In this document: positions 18,236-27,598 of the stretch, piece after piece
How the letters are laid out: each line of letters starts with the position of its first letter
How positions within the stretch are numbered: position 1 is the first letter of the stretch
From: Methylopila turkensis
GTDB taxonomy: Bacteria; Pseudomonadota; Alphaproteobacteria; Rhizobiales; Methylopilaceae
Assembly: GCF_027922325.1 (NCBI RefSeq)
Contig: NZ_BSFL01000001.1
Coordinates: 496,001 to 560,000 of the forward strand
Length of the DNA: 64,000 nucleotides
Reading direction: 5' to 3'
Translations under genes and position numbers: made by a program
Notes under the pieces: generated by a model
Told to the model about the DNA's origin: nothing
Databases searched by the model: none
Seen by the model: the letters and a program-made list of their open reading frames with translations, nothing else

Positions 18236-19062
18236 CGGGTCTTGTCCTTCGCGGCGGCGACCAGTTCGGGTTCGGCGGAAATGGCGGCGAGCAGCGCCGC
18301 ATGACGGTGCGGCGCGGCGGCGACCAGCGCGCCCTGCCGCGTGCTCCTGCGGTTGTACGTGGGGGCCGCGCCGTCGAAATCGGTCAGCACGGCGCCGGCC
18401 TCCTCGAGAATGAGATGGGCGGCCGCGATGTCCCAGTCGTGCGCCGCGGGCCGCGCGAGCGCGGCCTCCAACGTGCCGTCCGCCACCTTCACGAGCCGGT
18501 TCGCGAGCGCGTAGATCCAGGCGCCCTCGACCACGCCGTGCGTCTTCAGCGGGGAGATCAGCGAGCGCGTGCCGCCGACCCGGGCGCCTTCGAGATCGTG
18601 GGAGTCGCTCACCGTCAGCGGCCGGCCGTTGAGGGTCGCCCCGCCGCCGCGCACCGCGGCGTGGGTCACGCCGCGCACGGGGTTGTGGACGATGCCGGCG
18701 ATCGGGCGCCCGTCCTCGACCAGCGCGACCGAGACCACCCATTCCGGCACGCCGTCGACGAAGGCGCGGGTGCCGTCGATCGGGTCGACGATCCAGACCC
18801 GGCGCCGGTCGAGCCGCTCGGGCGTGTCCGCGGTCTCCTCCGACAGCCAGCCGGACCCTGGCGCGAGCGGCGGCAGGCGCTCGGCGAGGTAGCGGTCGAC
18901 GGCGATGTCGGCCTCGGTCACGGGGCTGTCGTCGGCCTTGCTCCAGCGCTCGGCGCCGCCGCCCTTGAACAGACGCGCGGCGATCGCCCCGGCTTCGCCG
19001 ACGACCTCGGCGAGGCGGTCTGCGAGGGGAACGAGGTCGAGCTCGGCGTCGATCGAGGTCAC
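18232..19062 (-). CDS. cysQ: 3'(2'),5'-bisphosphate nucleotidase / inositol monophosphatase family protein
   Basis: A 276-residue metal-dependent phosphatase of the FIG superfamily. Motifs are EADIAVDRYLAERL, SEETAD (metal-binding Glu), WIVDPIDGTRAFVDG (the DPxDGT motif) and AHDWDIAAAHLILEEAGA (the WD-x-AA motif). CysQ removes the 3' phosphate of PAP in sulfate assimilation, and the close relation to inositol phosphatases leaves the substrate open. I start it at GTG 19062 (VTSIDAELDL), which suits family length; an ATG at 19212 would add 50 low-quality residues. It is first gene of the operon running to lpxK. Confidence 0.87.
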   Translation of the reverse strand: MTSIDAELDLVPLADRLAEVVGEAGAIAARLFKGGGAERWSKADDSPVTEADIAVDRYLAERLPPLAPGSGWLSEETADTPERLDRRRVWIVDPIDGTRAFVDGVPEWVVSVALVEDGRPIAGIVHNPVRGVTHAAVRGGGATLNGRPLTVSDSHDLEGARVGGTRSLISPLKTHGVVEGAWIYALANRLVKVADGTLEAALARPAAHDWDIAAAHLILEEAGAVLTDFDGAAPTYNRRSTRQGALVAAAPHRHAALLAAISAEPELVAAAKDKTR

Positions 19063-19384
19063 GGGCGCGGGACATCCTGTGTGCTGGTGGGAACGGTGCG
19101 GCGAGGGCGATGACCGCACCCGCAAAGTGTCGGGAACAAGGCCGATCCGCAAGCGCGCCACGGCGCCGGCGTTGTCGCACAGGCCCGCGCGCGGGTGAAG
19201 CGGTTCACTCAAAGCTTACCCTGCGCCGAAAGCACCTCTTCAGCATAGCGGCAGACAAACCGAGCAGAACGCCCGGACAAGAAAGGATTCACCAGCCTCG
19301 TTAAGCCGACGCGGCGAAGGCGTGAGGCATTGTCCGGCTTACAGCGAAGAGCCCGAACAACGGGGCCTTCAGGGAGACTGGACA

Positions 19385-19969
19385 GTGGGACGTCAAACCG
19401 AAACCGGCGCGCAGGCGTGCGCCGGAACGGGGTCGGCCAGCCGGCTCGATCCCTTCGCGTTGCCGATCCGCTTCGCGGCGCCCGACGCCGCGGCGGACGG
19501 CGGCGAGCGGCGCGTGACGCTCGATGCGGAGCGCGTGGTGGTGGACAGGAAGGTGCGTAGCATGTCGATGCGGATCGCGGTGCCTCTCAACGCCTTCTCC
19601 GGCGTCGCCGTCAGGGTGGCGCCCGGCGAGAAGCCGGAATGCGACCGGGTCGAGGTGGTGTTGGCCCATCGCGACCGCGCGCTCGACGTGCCGCTGCACG
19701 AAAGCGCGCCGGACGGCGACGGCCTCGCCGAATGGAAGAGCTGGGGCCGCGCGCTGAAGCTGCCGCTGCTGGTGGAGGAGCTCGACGGCCGCCGCTCGAC
19801 GCCGTCAGCCATGCTCGGTCTGGTCGAGGTTCGCCGCCCGCGCCCGCGCCGTCGCCACAGCCTGCTTGCGGGCCGGCGGCCGCGCTTCCTCGCGAAGCGG
19901 CGCACGGGCGCGCTCTCTGGAGAGGCGCCCGTCCATCGCAGCGAGCGCGAAATCATCGCGCGGAACTGA
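19385..19969 (+). CDS. DUF6101 family protein
   Basis: A 194-residue protein similar to a Hyphomicrobiales family I recall as DUF6101. The recognisable core is SRLDPFALPIRFAAPDAAADG, followed by a beta-rich domain with VTLDAERVVVDRKV and VEVVLAHRDRALDVPLH. A strongly basic Arg-rich tail (RRPRPRRRHSLLAGRRPRFL) follows. The GTG at 19385 is preceded by AGGGAG at 8 bases and is preferred over an in-frame upstream start at 19322. The role is unknown; the basic tail may bind nucleic acid or membrane. It ends at a strong bidirectional terminator. Confidence 0.72.
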   Translation: MGRQTETGAQACAGTGSASRLDPFALPIRFAAPDAAADGGERRVTLDAERVVVDRKVRSMSMRIAVPLNAFSGVAVRVAPGEKPECDRVEVVLAHRDRALDVPLHESAPDGDGLAEWKSWGRALKLPLLVEELDGRRSTPSAMLGLVEVRRPRPRRRHSLLAGRRPRFLAKRRTGALSGEAPVHRSEREIIARN

Positions 19970-20010
19970 CAGCCGTTCGGCCCGCGCCTTCAGCCGGGCT
20001 CCCCCGACAG

Positions 20011-20046
20011 AACGAGGCCGCGCCCGTCGCCGGGCGCGGCCTCGTT
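20011..20046. terminator. Strong bidirectional terminator hairpin
   Basis: A perfect 16-base stem, AACGAGGCCGCGCCCG with its exact reverse complement, around a TCGC loop. It lies between two convergent genes, the DUF6101 gene and the 55-residue membrane protein gene. The A-rich and T-rich ends (AACGAG / CTCGTT) suit termination in both directions. Confidence 0.8.
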
Positions 20047-20073
20047 CGTTGGGACACCCGAACCGATGGAGGC

Positions 20074-20241
20074 TCAGCCGAGCTTCTTCGAGCACGAGGT
20101 CTCGTGCCGCATCATCGAGGCGATCGAGGCGGCGCAGGCGACGATGGCGACGGCGCAGAAGAACATCAGCACGCCGGGCCGGTCGGCGAAGGTGAAGTAG
20201 GCCTTGGCGCCTTCCCAGGCGGTGATCGGTGCGGAATTCAT
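20074..20241 (-). CDS. Small single-pass membrane protein downstream of the ammonium transporter
   Basis: A 55-residue protein. Its N-terminus is MNSAPITAWEGAKAYFTFAD, followed by one transmembrane segment (VLMFFCAVAIVACAASIASMM) and a short polar tail with HETSCSKKLG. Support for a real gene: GGAG 8 bases before the ATG, codon use like the neighbours with strong third-position C/G, and placement between the ammonium transporter and a terminator. The protein could modulate or assemble with the transporter, but that is inference. The transporter and this gene are separated by a large hairpin at 20285-20310. Confidence 0.75.
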   Translation of the reverse strand: MNSAPITAWEGAKAYFTFADRPGVLMFFCAVAIVACAASIASMMRHETSCSKKLG

Positions 20242-20284
20242 CGGATCATCTCCAGCGGCGCCGCGGCGCCTGACGGGTTGCAGG

Positions 20285-20310
20285 GGCGGCCGGCCGAGAG
20301 GCCGGCCGCC
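20285..20310 (-). promoter_or_regulatory. Intercistronic GC hairpin between amtB and the small membrane protein gene
   Basis: A perfect 11-base stem (GGCGGCCGGCC / GGCCGGCCGCC) closed by a 4-base loop, 16 bases after the amtB stop. There is no T-run on the minus strand, so it is more likely a processing or stability element, or a partial terminator, that sets different levels of the two genes. Confidence 0.55.
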
Positions 20311-20325
20311 AGGATCGCTTGAGGC

Positions 20326-21657
20326 TCACTCGGCCGGGCTCATGACCGAGGTCCCGTAGGCGGGAATGGTCGCTTCCGGATAGGCCTTGACCGGAACCTC
20401 GGCGATGTCGAGGCCGGCGATCTCGGCGGCGGGCGCGACGCGCAGCACGCCAAGAGCCTTCAGCGCGTAAGAGGCGAGGTAGCCCGGCACGAAGCCGAGG
20501 ACCACGAACACGAGCATGCTCATGAACTGGCCGAGGAAGGAGACCGCCGGTCCCTCCACGTTCGGGTAGCCGGCGGCGAAGATGCCCGCGGCCACGAGGC
20601 CCCACACGCCGCCGAAGCCGTGGACGGCGACGGCGCCGACCGCGTCGTCGATCTTCAGACGCTCGAGGATGAAGTCCGCGATCTTCGGGATCGCGAGGCC
20701 GCCCACGAAGCTGATCAGGAAGGCCAGCGCCGGGTGGTAGACGTCGAGGCCGGGCGCCGACGAGATGACGCCGATCAGGGCGCCGGACATCATCCAGAAC
20801 GGATCGCGGGTGACGACATAGGCGCCGATCATGCCGCCGGCCACGCCCATCAGCGTGTTGAAGGCGAAGGCGGAGAGCGTGGCCGGCGTGTTGTAGATCG
20901 TCATCCACGTGCCGCCGTTGTAGATGATGCAGCCGCCGAGGAAGCCGAAGAAGCCCATCACGATCAGCATCAGGCCGATGAGCGACATCGGCATGTTGTG
21001 GCCCGCGATGTGGACCACCTTGCCATCCGAGGTGAAGCGGCCGATGCGCGGCCCGAGATTGATCAGCACGCCGAGGGTGAAGAAGCCGGCGATCGTGTGG
21101 ACGCAGCCGGCGGCGCCCACGTCATGCAGCCCCCACTGCGACGTCAGCCAGCCGTTCGGGTGCCATCCCCAGGAGGCGCCCAGGATCCAGACGAAGCCGC
21201 CCAGCAGAATGGCGAGGATCGTGAAGGCCGACATGCGGATGCGCTCGATGACGGCGCCCGACATGATCGAGGCGGTCGTCGCCGCGAACAGCGTGAACGC
21301 CGCCCAGAAGATGCCCGAGGCGTTGTCGCCCAGGTTGGGGCCCATGGACTCGCTCCAGGGCAGGCCGGCCGCCGCGGCGTCGGACACGGTGAAGCCGGTC
21401 GGGAACGCCAGATAGATCCACCACCCGAAGAAGTAGAACGTCGGCACCAGGAACGCGAAGGCGAGCAGGTTCTTGAGGCCGGAAGCCAGCGCGTTCTTGG
21501 CGCGCGAGGCGCCCATCTCGTAGGCAAGGAACCCGGCGTGGATGGCCACCATCAAGGCGGTGCACCACCAGTAGAACACTTCCGCGTTGATCGTCTTCGT
21601 CAGCGCGACCGCGGCCTCCAAGGCCTCGATCTTCGCCAGCAACGCCGCGTTATCCAT
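20326..21657 (-). CDS. amtB: Ammonium transporter (Amt family)
   Basis: A 443-residue inner-membrane ammonium channel with about eleven transmembrane helices. Twin-histidine pore residues are retained: the first in GAAGCVHTIAGFFTLGVLIN and the second in AVGAVAVHGFGGVWGLVAAG, with the D-D motif before it. It carries a helical N-terminal stretch before the first membrane helix (NAALLAKIEALEAAVALTKTI) rather than an obvious signal peptide. Unlike classical amtB genes it has no glnK next to it, so PII control, if any, comes from elsewhere. It sits upstream of a 55-residue membrane protein gene on the same transcript. Confidence 0.93.
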   Translation of the reverse strand: MDNAALLAKIEALEAAVALTKTINAEVFYWWCTALMVAIHAGFLAYEMGASRAKNALASGLKNLLAFAFLVPTFYFFGWWIYLAFPTGFTVSDAAAAGLPWSESMGPNLGDNASGIFWAAFTLFAATTASIMSGAVIERIRMSAFTILAILLGGFVWILGASWGWHPNGWLTSQWGLHDVGAAGCVHTIAGFFTLGVLINLGPRIGRFTSDGKVVHIAGHNMPMSLIGLMLIVMGFFGFLGGCIIYNGGTWMTIYNTPATLSAFAFNTLMGVAGGMIGAYVVTRDPFWMMSGALIGVISSAPGLDVYHPALAFLISFVGGLAIPKIADFILERLKIDDAVGAVAVHGFGGVWGLVAAGIFAAGYPNVEGPAVSFLGQFMSMLVFVVLGFVPGYLASYALKALGVLRVAPAAEIAGLDIAEVPVKAYPEATIPAYGTSVMSPAE

Positions 21658-21776
21658 GCGAACCCCCTTGTTCGTCGTCGACCGGCCGCCTCGCGAGGGC
21701 GGCGGCTTCGACGGGGTTCAAGCATTAAGCGTGCCAATTCTGCTCAAGAGGAATACGAATTTCGCGGGAGGAAACG

Positions 21777-21905
21777 TCAGCCGTAGATCAGCAGCAGGAT
21801 CGCCGCGACGACCACGCCGACGGCGAGCCACAGCCGGAGCCCGGCCTGACGCAGCATGAAGCGCCGGTGCGGCGGGCTGACAGGGTCTTTGGGACCGTCG
21901 CTCAT
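21777..21905 (-). CDS. Small C-terminally anchored membrane protein after ubiA
   Basis: A 42-residue protein with a polar basic N-terminal half (SDGPKDPVSPPHRRFMLRQA) and a single transmembrane segment at the C-terminus (WLAVGVVVAAILLLIYG). GAGG stands 5 bases before the ATG, and the gene begins 7 bases after the ubiA stop, so it is in that operon. The architecture suggests a tail-anchored cytoplasmic-facing peptide. I recognise no family and assign no function. Confidence 0.65.
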   Translation of the reverse strand: MSDGPKDPVSPPHRRFMLRQAGLRLWLAVGVVVAAILLLIYG

Positions 21906-21912
21906 TGGGGCC

Positions 21913-22851
21913 TCACATCCGCAGAAGGGCGTCGAGCGCGAAGCCGGCGAAGACGAGCGCGCCGGCCTCGCGGTTCGACTTGAACAGGCGCAGGCAGAGC
22001 GCGGCGTCGGCGATGTCGAGCCGCATGACCTGCCATGCGCCATGCGCCGCGAAGGCCGCGACCCCGGCATAAGCCGCCGCGCCGCCGCCCGCGGCGAAGA
22101 CCGCGAGCGCCAGCAGTGCGGCCGCTCCGGCGTAGAGGCCCCCCACGATTGGCCGGGTGCGCTCGCCGAACAGCAGGGCCGTGGAGCCGACGCCGACGAG
22201 GGCGTCGTCCTCCTTGTCCTGGTGGGCGTAGATCGTGTCGTAGCCGATGATCCACAGGAACGCCGCGGCGTGCAGCAACAGCGGCGCGGCGTCGAGCCGG
22301 CCGAAGGCGACCGCCCAGCCCATCAGCGCGCCCCAGCCGAAGCAGACGCCGAGCATGGCCTGCGGCCACCAGGTGACCCGCTTCATGAAGGGGTAGAGCG
22401 CGACCGGCAGCACGGAGCAGGCGCCGACGAGCACGGCGAACCAGGGCAGCGACAGCAGCACCGCGAGGCCAACCAGAAGCTGCGCCGCCAGAAACACAGC
22501 GGCGCCCTTCGCCGTGACTTGCCCGGACGGCAGCGGCCGCGAGCGGGTACGGGCGACCTTGGCGTCGATGTCGCGGTCGACGAGGTCGTTGTAGGTGCAG
22601 CCGGCTCCGCGCATGGCGACCGCGCCGACCGCGAACAGGGCGAGCGTCCAAAGGTCCGGCGCGGCGCCGCCGGCGACCGCCGCGAGGCCGACCGACCAAG
22701 CGCAGGGCCAGAACAGCAGCCAGGCCCCGATCGGGCGGTCGGCGCGGGCGAGCCTCAGGAACGGGCGCCACGAGGCCGGCGCGCGCCTGTCCACCCAGTT
22801 GCGGGGCTGCGCGTCGGCGACGGCGCCGGAGGGCGATGCGGTGTCGGTCAT
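21913..22851 (-). CDS. ubiA: 4-hydroxybenzoate polyprenyltransferase
   Basis: A 312-residue membrane prenyltransferase that attaches the polyprenyl tail in ubiquinone synthesis. The two Asp-rich Mg-diphosphate motifs are present: NDLVDRDIDAKVARTRSRPL near residue 90 and DTIYAHQDKEDDALVGVGST near residue 210. Eight to nine helices and length fit the family. The start is uncertain: 22851 (MTDTASPS) is chosen, but an in-frame ATG at 22884 would add 11 residues; neither has a strong ribosome binding site. It is transcribed divergently from ribF. Confidence 0.94.
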   Translation of the reverse strand: MTDTASPSGAVADAQPRNWVDRRAPASWRPFLRLARADRPIGAWLLFWPCAWSVGLAAVAGGAAPDLWTLALFAVGAVAMRGAGCTYNDLVDRDIDAKVARTRSRPLPSGQVTAKGAAVFLAAQLLVGLAVLLSLPWFAVLVGACSVLPVALYPFMKRVTWWPQAMLGVCFGWGALMGWAVAFGRLDAAPLLLHAAAFLWIIGYDTIYAHQDKEDDALVGVGSTALLFGERTRPIVGGLYAGAAALLALAVFAAGGGAAAYAGVAAFAAHGAWQVMRLDIADAALCLRLFKSNREAGALVFAGFALDALLRM

Positions 22852-23000
22852 GGTCGCGACCGACGACGCGGCATGGCGCGCCAAACGTCAAGCCCGCGCG
22901 GGCGCCCTTGGGCGCCTTGACGCCCGCGCCGCCGCGCGCCATCCCTCCCCGGCCCGCGAAACCTCCTTCCCCGCGCGGCCGAAGAGCATCCCCGAGGGCG

Positions 23001-23972
23001 ATGGCCGCTCAGCCCGAACATGCGCCGCTGATCGATCCCGCCACGCTGCCCGAGCGCTTCCGCGACGGCCATGTGGTCGTCGGCAATTTCGACGGCGTGC
23101 ACCGCGGCCACGCCGCCGTCATCGCGCAGGCTGCGGAGAACGCCCACGCCGCGCGCCGCCCCGTGGTGGCGCTGACCTTCGAGCCGCATCCGCGCACCTT
23201 CTTCCAGCCGGACCGGCCGCTGTTCCGGCTGACCGACGCCCATGAGAAGGCGCGCCAGCTCGCCCGCGCCGGCGCCGACGCGACCGTGACGCTGAACTTC
23301 GACGAGGCGCTGTCGCGCATCGAGGCCGAGGACTTCGTCGCCGACGTGCTGGCGCGCCGGCTCGGCGCCCACACCGTGGTGGTCGGCTGGGATTTCCATT
23401 TCGGCCGCGGCCGGCTGGGCTCGCCAGCCTTCCTCGCGGAAGCGGGGCCCCGGCACGGCATGTTCGTCGAGATCGTGCCGCCTCATGGCGGCCTGACGCC
23501 GGTCTCCTCCAGCGCGATCCGCGACCTGCTGGCGGCCGGCGACCTGACCGCCGCCAACCGCCTGCTCGGCCGCCGCTGGATCGTCGAGGCCGAGGTGGTC
23601 CACGGCGACAAGCGCGGCCGCGAGCTTGGCTTCCCGACCGCGAACCTGATCCTGCCGCCGGAGACGCGGCTCGCGCACGGCATCTACGCCGTGCGCGCGC
23701 TGGTCGACGGCCGGATCGTCGACGGCGTCGCGAGCTTCGGCCGCCGCCCGCAGTTCGACGACGGAGCGCCGCGGCTCGAGGTGTTCCTGCTCGACTTCTC
23801 CGGCGACCTCTATGGCAAGCGCCTGCGCGTGGAGCTCGTCGCCTGGCAGCGGGCGGAGGCGAAGTTCGAGAGCGTCGACGCGCTGATCGAACAGATGGAG
23901 CGCGACAAGGCCGAGGCGCGGCGCCTGCTCGCGCAACCGGAAGATCCGCTCGCGCCGAGCGCGCTGGTGTGA
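23001..23972 (+). CDS. ribF: Bifunctional riboflavin kinase / FAD synthetase
   Basis: A 323-residue enzyme converting riboflavin to FMN and FMN to FAD. The N-terminal nucleotidyltransferase domain has VVVGNFDGVHRGHAAV, FEPHPRTFF and VSSSAIRDLLAAG. The C-terminal riboflavin kinase domain has VVHGDKRGRELGFPTANL and GVASFGRRPQFDDG. GAGG lies 4 bases before the ATG at 23001. Divergent from ubiA and followed by a repeat-filled gap before ileS. No FMN riboswitch is seen upstream. Confidence 0.96.
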   Translation: MAAQPEHAPLIDPATLPERFRDGHVVVGNFDGVHRGHAAVIAQAAENAHAARRPVVALTFEPHPRTFFQPDRPLFRLTDAHEKARQLARAGADATVTLNFDEALSRIEAEDFVADVLARRLGAHTVVVGWDFHFGRGRLGSPAFLAEAGPRHGMFVEIVPPHGGLTPVSSSAIRDLLAAGDLTAANRLLGRRWIVEAEVVHGDKRGRELGFPTANLILPPETRLAHGIYAVRALVDGRIVDGVASFGRRPQFDDGAPRLEVFLLDFSGDLYGKRLRVELVAWQRAEAKFESVDALIEQMERDKAEARRLLAQPEDPLAPSALV

Positions 23973-24173
23973 TCCCTCCTCAAGCGACGCTTGGGGAGGG
24001 TGGCCCTTCGCGGAGCGAAGGGTCGGGTGGGGCCGCCGACATCGCCCTTGCGACGTCGTTCCTTTTGACCGCGACGATCGGAACAGGACCTGGCGAAGCG
24101 CCTCGTCCGGCGCCGCACCCCACCCGACCTCGCTGACGCGAGGCCACCCTCCCCTGTCCCAGGGGAGGGATCG
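23971..24173. repeat. Inverted pair of GATCCCTCC-type palindromic elements
   Basis: Two copies of one element face each other, at 23971-24033 and 24115-24173. Both run GATCCCTCC, a short variable hairpin, GGGGAGGGTGGC, a second variable hairpin and GTCGGGTGGGG. The second hairpin tips differ (CCTTCGCGGAGCGAAGG versus CTCGCGTCAGCGAG) but each stays self-complementary. The 427-base gap before ileS therefore holds this repeat plus, after 24175, the ileS leader and promoter, in which I see no T-box or other riboswitch. Confidence 0.75.
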
Positions 24174-24399
24174 CTGGCGCCTTCCGCGCCCCTTCACTTG
24201 TCAGCAAGCCCGACCCTGCTACAAGGCGCGCAACGTCATTTCCGAGCTTCGGCCCATGCGCCTGCGTCCGTCCGCGATCTTCCGAATTATCGGCCCGGCC
24301 CGAGCCTGAGCCGCGGGTTCTCCGCGCGGTCCGGGCGACAGGCCGGGAGACGACACGCCGCCTGACCGACGCCTCGATCGAGATATCCGGACGCGCCCC

Positions 24400-27300
24400 A
24401 TGCCCGCCGACGCCAAGCCCACCGACGCCCGCGACTACTCCGAAACCCTGTTCCTGCCTCAGACCGACTTCCCCATGCGCGCCGGCCTTCCCCAGAAGGA
24501 GCCGGAGCTGCTGAAGCGCTGGGAGCGGATCGGGCTTTACGAAAAGCTGCGCGCGTCGAGCGCGGGGCGGAGGAAGTACGTCCTCCACGACGGGCCGCCC
24601 TACGCCAACGGCCACCTGCACATCGGCCACGCCCTCAACAAGATCCTGAAGGACGTGGTGGTGCGCACCCGCCAGATGGCGGGCTTCGATTCGAACTACG
24701 TGCCGGGCTGGGACTGCCACGGCCTGCCGATCGAGTGGAAGGTCGAGGAGGGCTACCGCGCCAAGGGCCTGAACAAGGACGAGGTGCCGGTCATCGAGTT
24801 CCGCAAGGAGTGCCGGGAGTACGCGCAGAACTGGATCGGGATCCAGTCCGCGGAGTTCCAGCGCCTCGGCGTCACCGGCGACTGGAACGACCCCTACACC
24901 ACCATGAAGTTCTCGGCCGAGGCGCAGATCGCCCGCGAGATCATGACCTTCGCGAAGACCGGCCAGCTCTACCGCGGCTCCAAGCCGGTGATGTGGTCGG
25001 TGGTGGAGAAGACCGCGCTCGCCGAGGCCGAGATCGAGTACCAGGAGTTCACCAGCGACACGGTGTTCGTGGCGTTTCCGCTCCTCGACCGTCATCCCGG
25101 CCGCCGCGAAGCGGAGAGCCGGGACCGCGTGCAGGATGAAGCGCTTCTTTCTGAGAACGATCCCGGCTCTGCGCCGTCGGCTTCGGCCGGGATGACGCTC
25201 GCTGGCACCTCCGTCGTCATCTGGACGACCACGCCGTGGACGCTGCCCGGTAACCGCGCCGTCGCCTACTCCCAGAAGATCGCTTACGGCCTCTATGAGG
25301 TGACCGAGGCCCCCGAGGATAACTGGGCGAAGGTCGGCGCGCGCTATCTGCTGGCGGACGCGCTCGCGGAAGGCGTGTTCAAGGCCGCGAAGGTCACCGG
25401 CTTTAAGAAGCTTCATAATGTGACGGCGGAGGATCTGGGCGACGTCGAGGCGCACCATCCGCTTCGCGATCTCGGCTACGACTTCGCCGTGCCGCTGCTC
25501 CCCGGCGACCATGTCACCGACGACGCCGGCACGGGCTTCGTGCACACCGCGCCCGGCCACGGTCGCGAGGACTTCGAGCTCTGGATGGACCACCGCTTCG
25601 ATCTGGAGAAGCGCGGGATCAGCTCGAAGATCCCCTACACGGTCGACGCCGAGGGTTTCCTCACCAAGGACGCGCCGGGCTTCACCGGCCGCTCGGTCAT
25701 CACCCACAAGGGCGACAAGGGCGACGCCAACCAGGCGGTCATCGACGCGCTGGTCGCGGCCGGCCGTCTGGTCGCGCGCGGAAAGCTGCGGCACCAGTAC
25801 CCGCATTCCTGGCGTTCCAAGAAGCCGGTGATCTTCCGCAACACGCCGCAGTGGTTCATCCACATGGACCGCGACATCGCCGGCCCCGCGGACACGCTGC
25901 GTTCGCGCGCGCTCGCGGCGATCGAGGCGACCGCCTTCTACCCGCCGCAGGGAAAGAACCGCCTCCGCGGGATGATCGAGGGCCGGCCGGACTGGGTGGT
26001 CTCGCGCCAGCGCGCCTGGGGCGTGCCGATCACCGTGTTCACGCACAAGGAGACCGGCGAGATCCTGCAGGACCCGCGCGTCGACGCCCGCATCGCCGAG
26101 GCGTTCGAGGCGGAAGGCGCCGACGCCTGGTTCGCCGACGACGGCTCGCGCTTCCTCGGCAACGATTACGCCCTGTCCGACTACGACAAGGTGCCGGACA
26201 TCCTCGATGTCTGGTTCGATTCCGGCTCCACCCACGCCTATGTGCTGGACCGCCGCCCAGACCTCTCGCCGAAGCGCGCCGTCGACGGCGGTGAGGACCA
26301 GGTGCTCTATCTCGAGGGCTCCGACCAGCACCGCGGCTGGTTCCACTCCTCGCTGCTCGAAAGCTGCGGCACGCGCGGCCGCGCGCCCTACGACGCGCTG
26401 CTGACGCATGGCTTCGTGCTCGACGAGCAGGGCCGCAAGATGTCGAAGTCGCTCGGCAACATCGTCGCCCCACAGAAGATCATCGAGCAGTCCGGCGCCG
26501 ACATCCTGCGCCTCTGGGTCGTGCAGTCGGACTACGCCGACGACCTGCGCATCGGCCAGGAAATCCTGAAGACCGCGACCGACGCCTACCGCAAGCTGCG
26601 CAACACGCTGCGCTGGATGCTCGGGGCGCTGGCGCATTTCCACGACGGCGACGTCGTCGAGCACGCCGCCATGCCGGAGCTGGAGCGCTACGTGCTGCAC
26701 CGGCTGGCGGAGGTCGATCTGGAGGTCGAGGCGGCCTATGAGGCCTTCGACTTCAAGCGCGGCTTCGCGAGCCTGTTCACCTTCCTGACGAACGACCTCT
26801 CGGCGTTCTACTTCGACGTCCGCAAGGACGCGCTCTACTGCGACCCGGCCTCCTCGGTGACGCGGCGCGCCGCGCTCACCGTGATCGACCGTGTGTTCCG
26901 CACGCTGGTCACGCGGCTCGCGCCGCTGCTGCCGTTCACGGCGGAGGAGACCTGGCTGTCGCGCTTCCCCGGCGAGGACGGCTCGGTCCATCTCGAGCTC
27001 TACGCCCTCGCCGATCCCGACTGGCGCGACGAGGCGCTGGCGGAGAAGTGGGAGAAGGTGCGCCGGGTCCGCCGCGTCGTCACCGGCGCGCTGGAGATCG
27101 AGCGCGCCGCGAAGCGCATCGGCTCGTCGCTCGAGGCCGCGCCGGTCGTCCACGTGACCGATCCGGAGTTGGCTGAGGCGCTGAAGCGGGTCGACCTCGC
27201 CGAGGTCGCGATCACCAGCGCGATCACGGTGGTCGCCGACGAAGCGCCGGCCGACGCCTTCCGCCTGCCCGACGTCGCCGGCGTCGCGGTGGCGTTCGCG

Positions 27301-27438
27301 CGCGCCGAGGGCCGGAAATGCGCCCGCTCGTGGAAGGTGACGCCCGACGTCGGCGCCGACCCGGACTATCCCGACGTCACACCGCGCGACGCCCAGGCGC
27401 TGCGCGAATGGGACGCCGCGCGGGAGAAGGCGGCGTGA
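24400..27438 (+). CDS. ileS: Isoleucyl-tRNA synthetase with an in-frame palindromic-element insertion
   Basis: A 1012-residue class I aminoacyl-tRNA synthetase. Visible are the HIGH-type motif [17 protein letters not shown], the editing-domain signature [14 protein letters not shown], the CP1 motif [17 protein letters not shown], the [11 protein letters not shown] segment, and KMSKSLGN near residue 682. No C-terminal zinc cluster is visible, as in many alphaproteobacteria. Odd feature: residues about 231-266, just before the editing signature, are translated from a palindromic repeat (25091-25196) and look unlike IleRS. The ATG at 24400 gives the standard N-terminus. It lies upstream of lspA as in many bacteria, with a repeat between. 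Confidence 0.96.
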   Translation: MPADAKPTDARDYSETLFLPQTDFPMRAGLPQKEPELLKRWERIGLYEKLRASSAGRRKYVLHDGPPYANGHLHIGHALNKILKDVVVRTRQMAGFDSNYVPGWDCHGLPIEWKVEEGYRAKGLNKDEVPVIEFRKECREYAQNWIGIQSAEFQRLGVTGDWNDPYTTMKFSAEAQIAREIMTFAKTGQLYRGSKPVMWSVVEKTALAEAEIEYQEFTSDTVFVAFPLLDRHPGRREAESRDRVQDEALLSENDPGSAPSASAGMTLAGTSVVIWTTTPWTLPGNRAVAYSQKIAYGLYEVTEAPEDNWAKVGARYLLADALAEGVFKAAKVTGFKKLHNVTAEDLGDVEAHHPLRDLGYDFAVPLLPGDHVTDDAGTGFVHTAPGHGREDFELWMDHRFDLEKRGISSKIPYTVDAEGFLTKDAPGFTGRSVITHKGDKGDANQAVIDALVAAGRLVARGKLRHQYPHSWRSKKPVIFRNTPQWFIHMDRDIAGPADTLRSRALAAIEATAFYPPQGKNRLRGMIEGRPDWVVSRQRAWGVPITVFTHKETGEILQDPRVDARIAEAFEAEGADAWFADDGSRFLGNDYALSDYDKVPDILDVWFDSGSTHAYVLDRRPDLSPKRAVDGGEDQVLYLEGSDQHRGWFHSSLLESCGTRGRAPYDALLTHGFVLDEQGRKMSKSLGNIVAPQKIIEQSGADILRLWVVQSDYADDLRIGQEILKTATDAYRKLRNTLRWMLGALAHFHDGDVVEHAAMPELERYVLHRLAEVDLEVEAAYEAFDFKRGFASLFTFLTNDLSAFYFDVRKDALYCDPASSVTRRAALTVIDRVFRTLVTRLAPLLPFTAEETWLSRFPGEDGSVHLELYALADPDWRDEALAEKWEKVRRVRRVVTGALEIERAAKRIGSSLEAAPVVHVTDPELAEALKRVDLAEVAITSAITVVADEAPADAFRLPDVAGVAVAFARAEGRKCARSWKVTPDVGADPDYPDVTPRDAQALREWDAAREKAA
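25091..25196 (+). repeat. Palindromic element translated inside ileS
   Basis: A 106-base element whose ends are the exact inverted pair GTCATCCCGGC and GCCGGGATGAC. It is made of two hairpins: TCCCGGC...GCCGGGA on the left and ATCCCGGCT...GGCCGGGAT on the right. This is the same design as the intergenic elements at 27451 and 32053. The ileS frame is open through it. Confidence 0.8.
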
Positions 27439-27450
27439 GCGACCCGGCTC

Positions 27451-27567
27451 TTGTCCCGGCCTCGAGCCGGGACCCATATGCGCCGACGGTGCAGGACAAG
27501 CCTAGGCGGCGGTCGCGCTCTTTCCAGACGCTTGGCGTGTCTGGGTCCCGGCCCAAGGCCGGGATAA
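27451..27567. repeat. Dispersed palindromic element, TTGTCCCGGCC family, between ileS and lspA
   Basis: The left end TTGTCCCGGCCTCGAGCCGGGACCCA and right end TGGGTCCCGGCCCAAGGCCGGGATAA are inverted copies, each with a local hairpin. It fills most of the 160-base ileS-lspA gap and resembles the element at 32053-32154 and the one inside ileS. Confidence 0.75.
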
Positions 27568-27598
27568 GCAAAGCCAGCGTTCTGCGGACGGTCCGCCC

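Noticed and set aside
24174..24399. Possible T-box or other riboswitch in the ileS leader
   Set aside because: No T-box sequence, terminator/antiterminator pair or specifier loop was seen; T-boxes are also rare outside Gram-positive bacteria.
23980..27477. Minus-strand open frame of over 1100 codons opposite ileS
   Set aside because: It is entirely antisense to ileS, which has full family motifs. High G+C removes stop codons from the antisense frame; the translation is Arg/Asp/His-rich and shows no domain.
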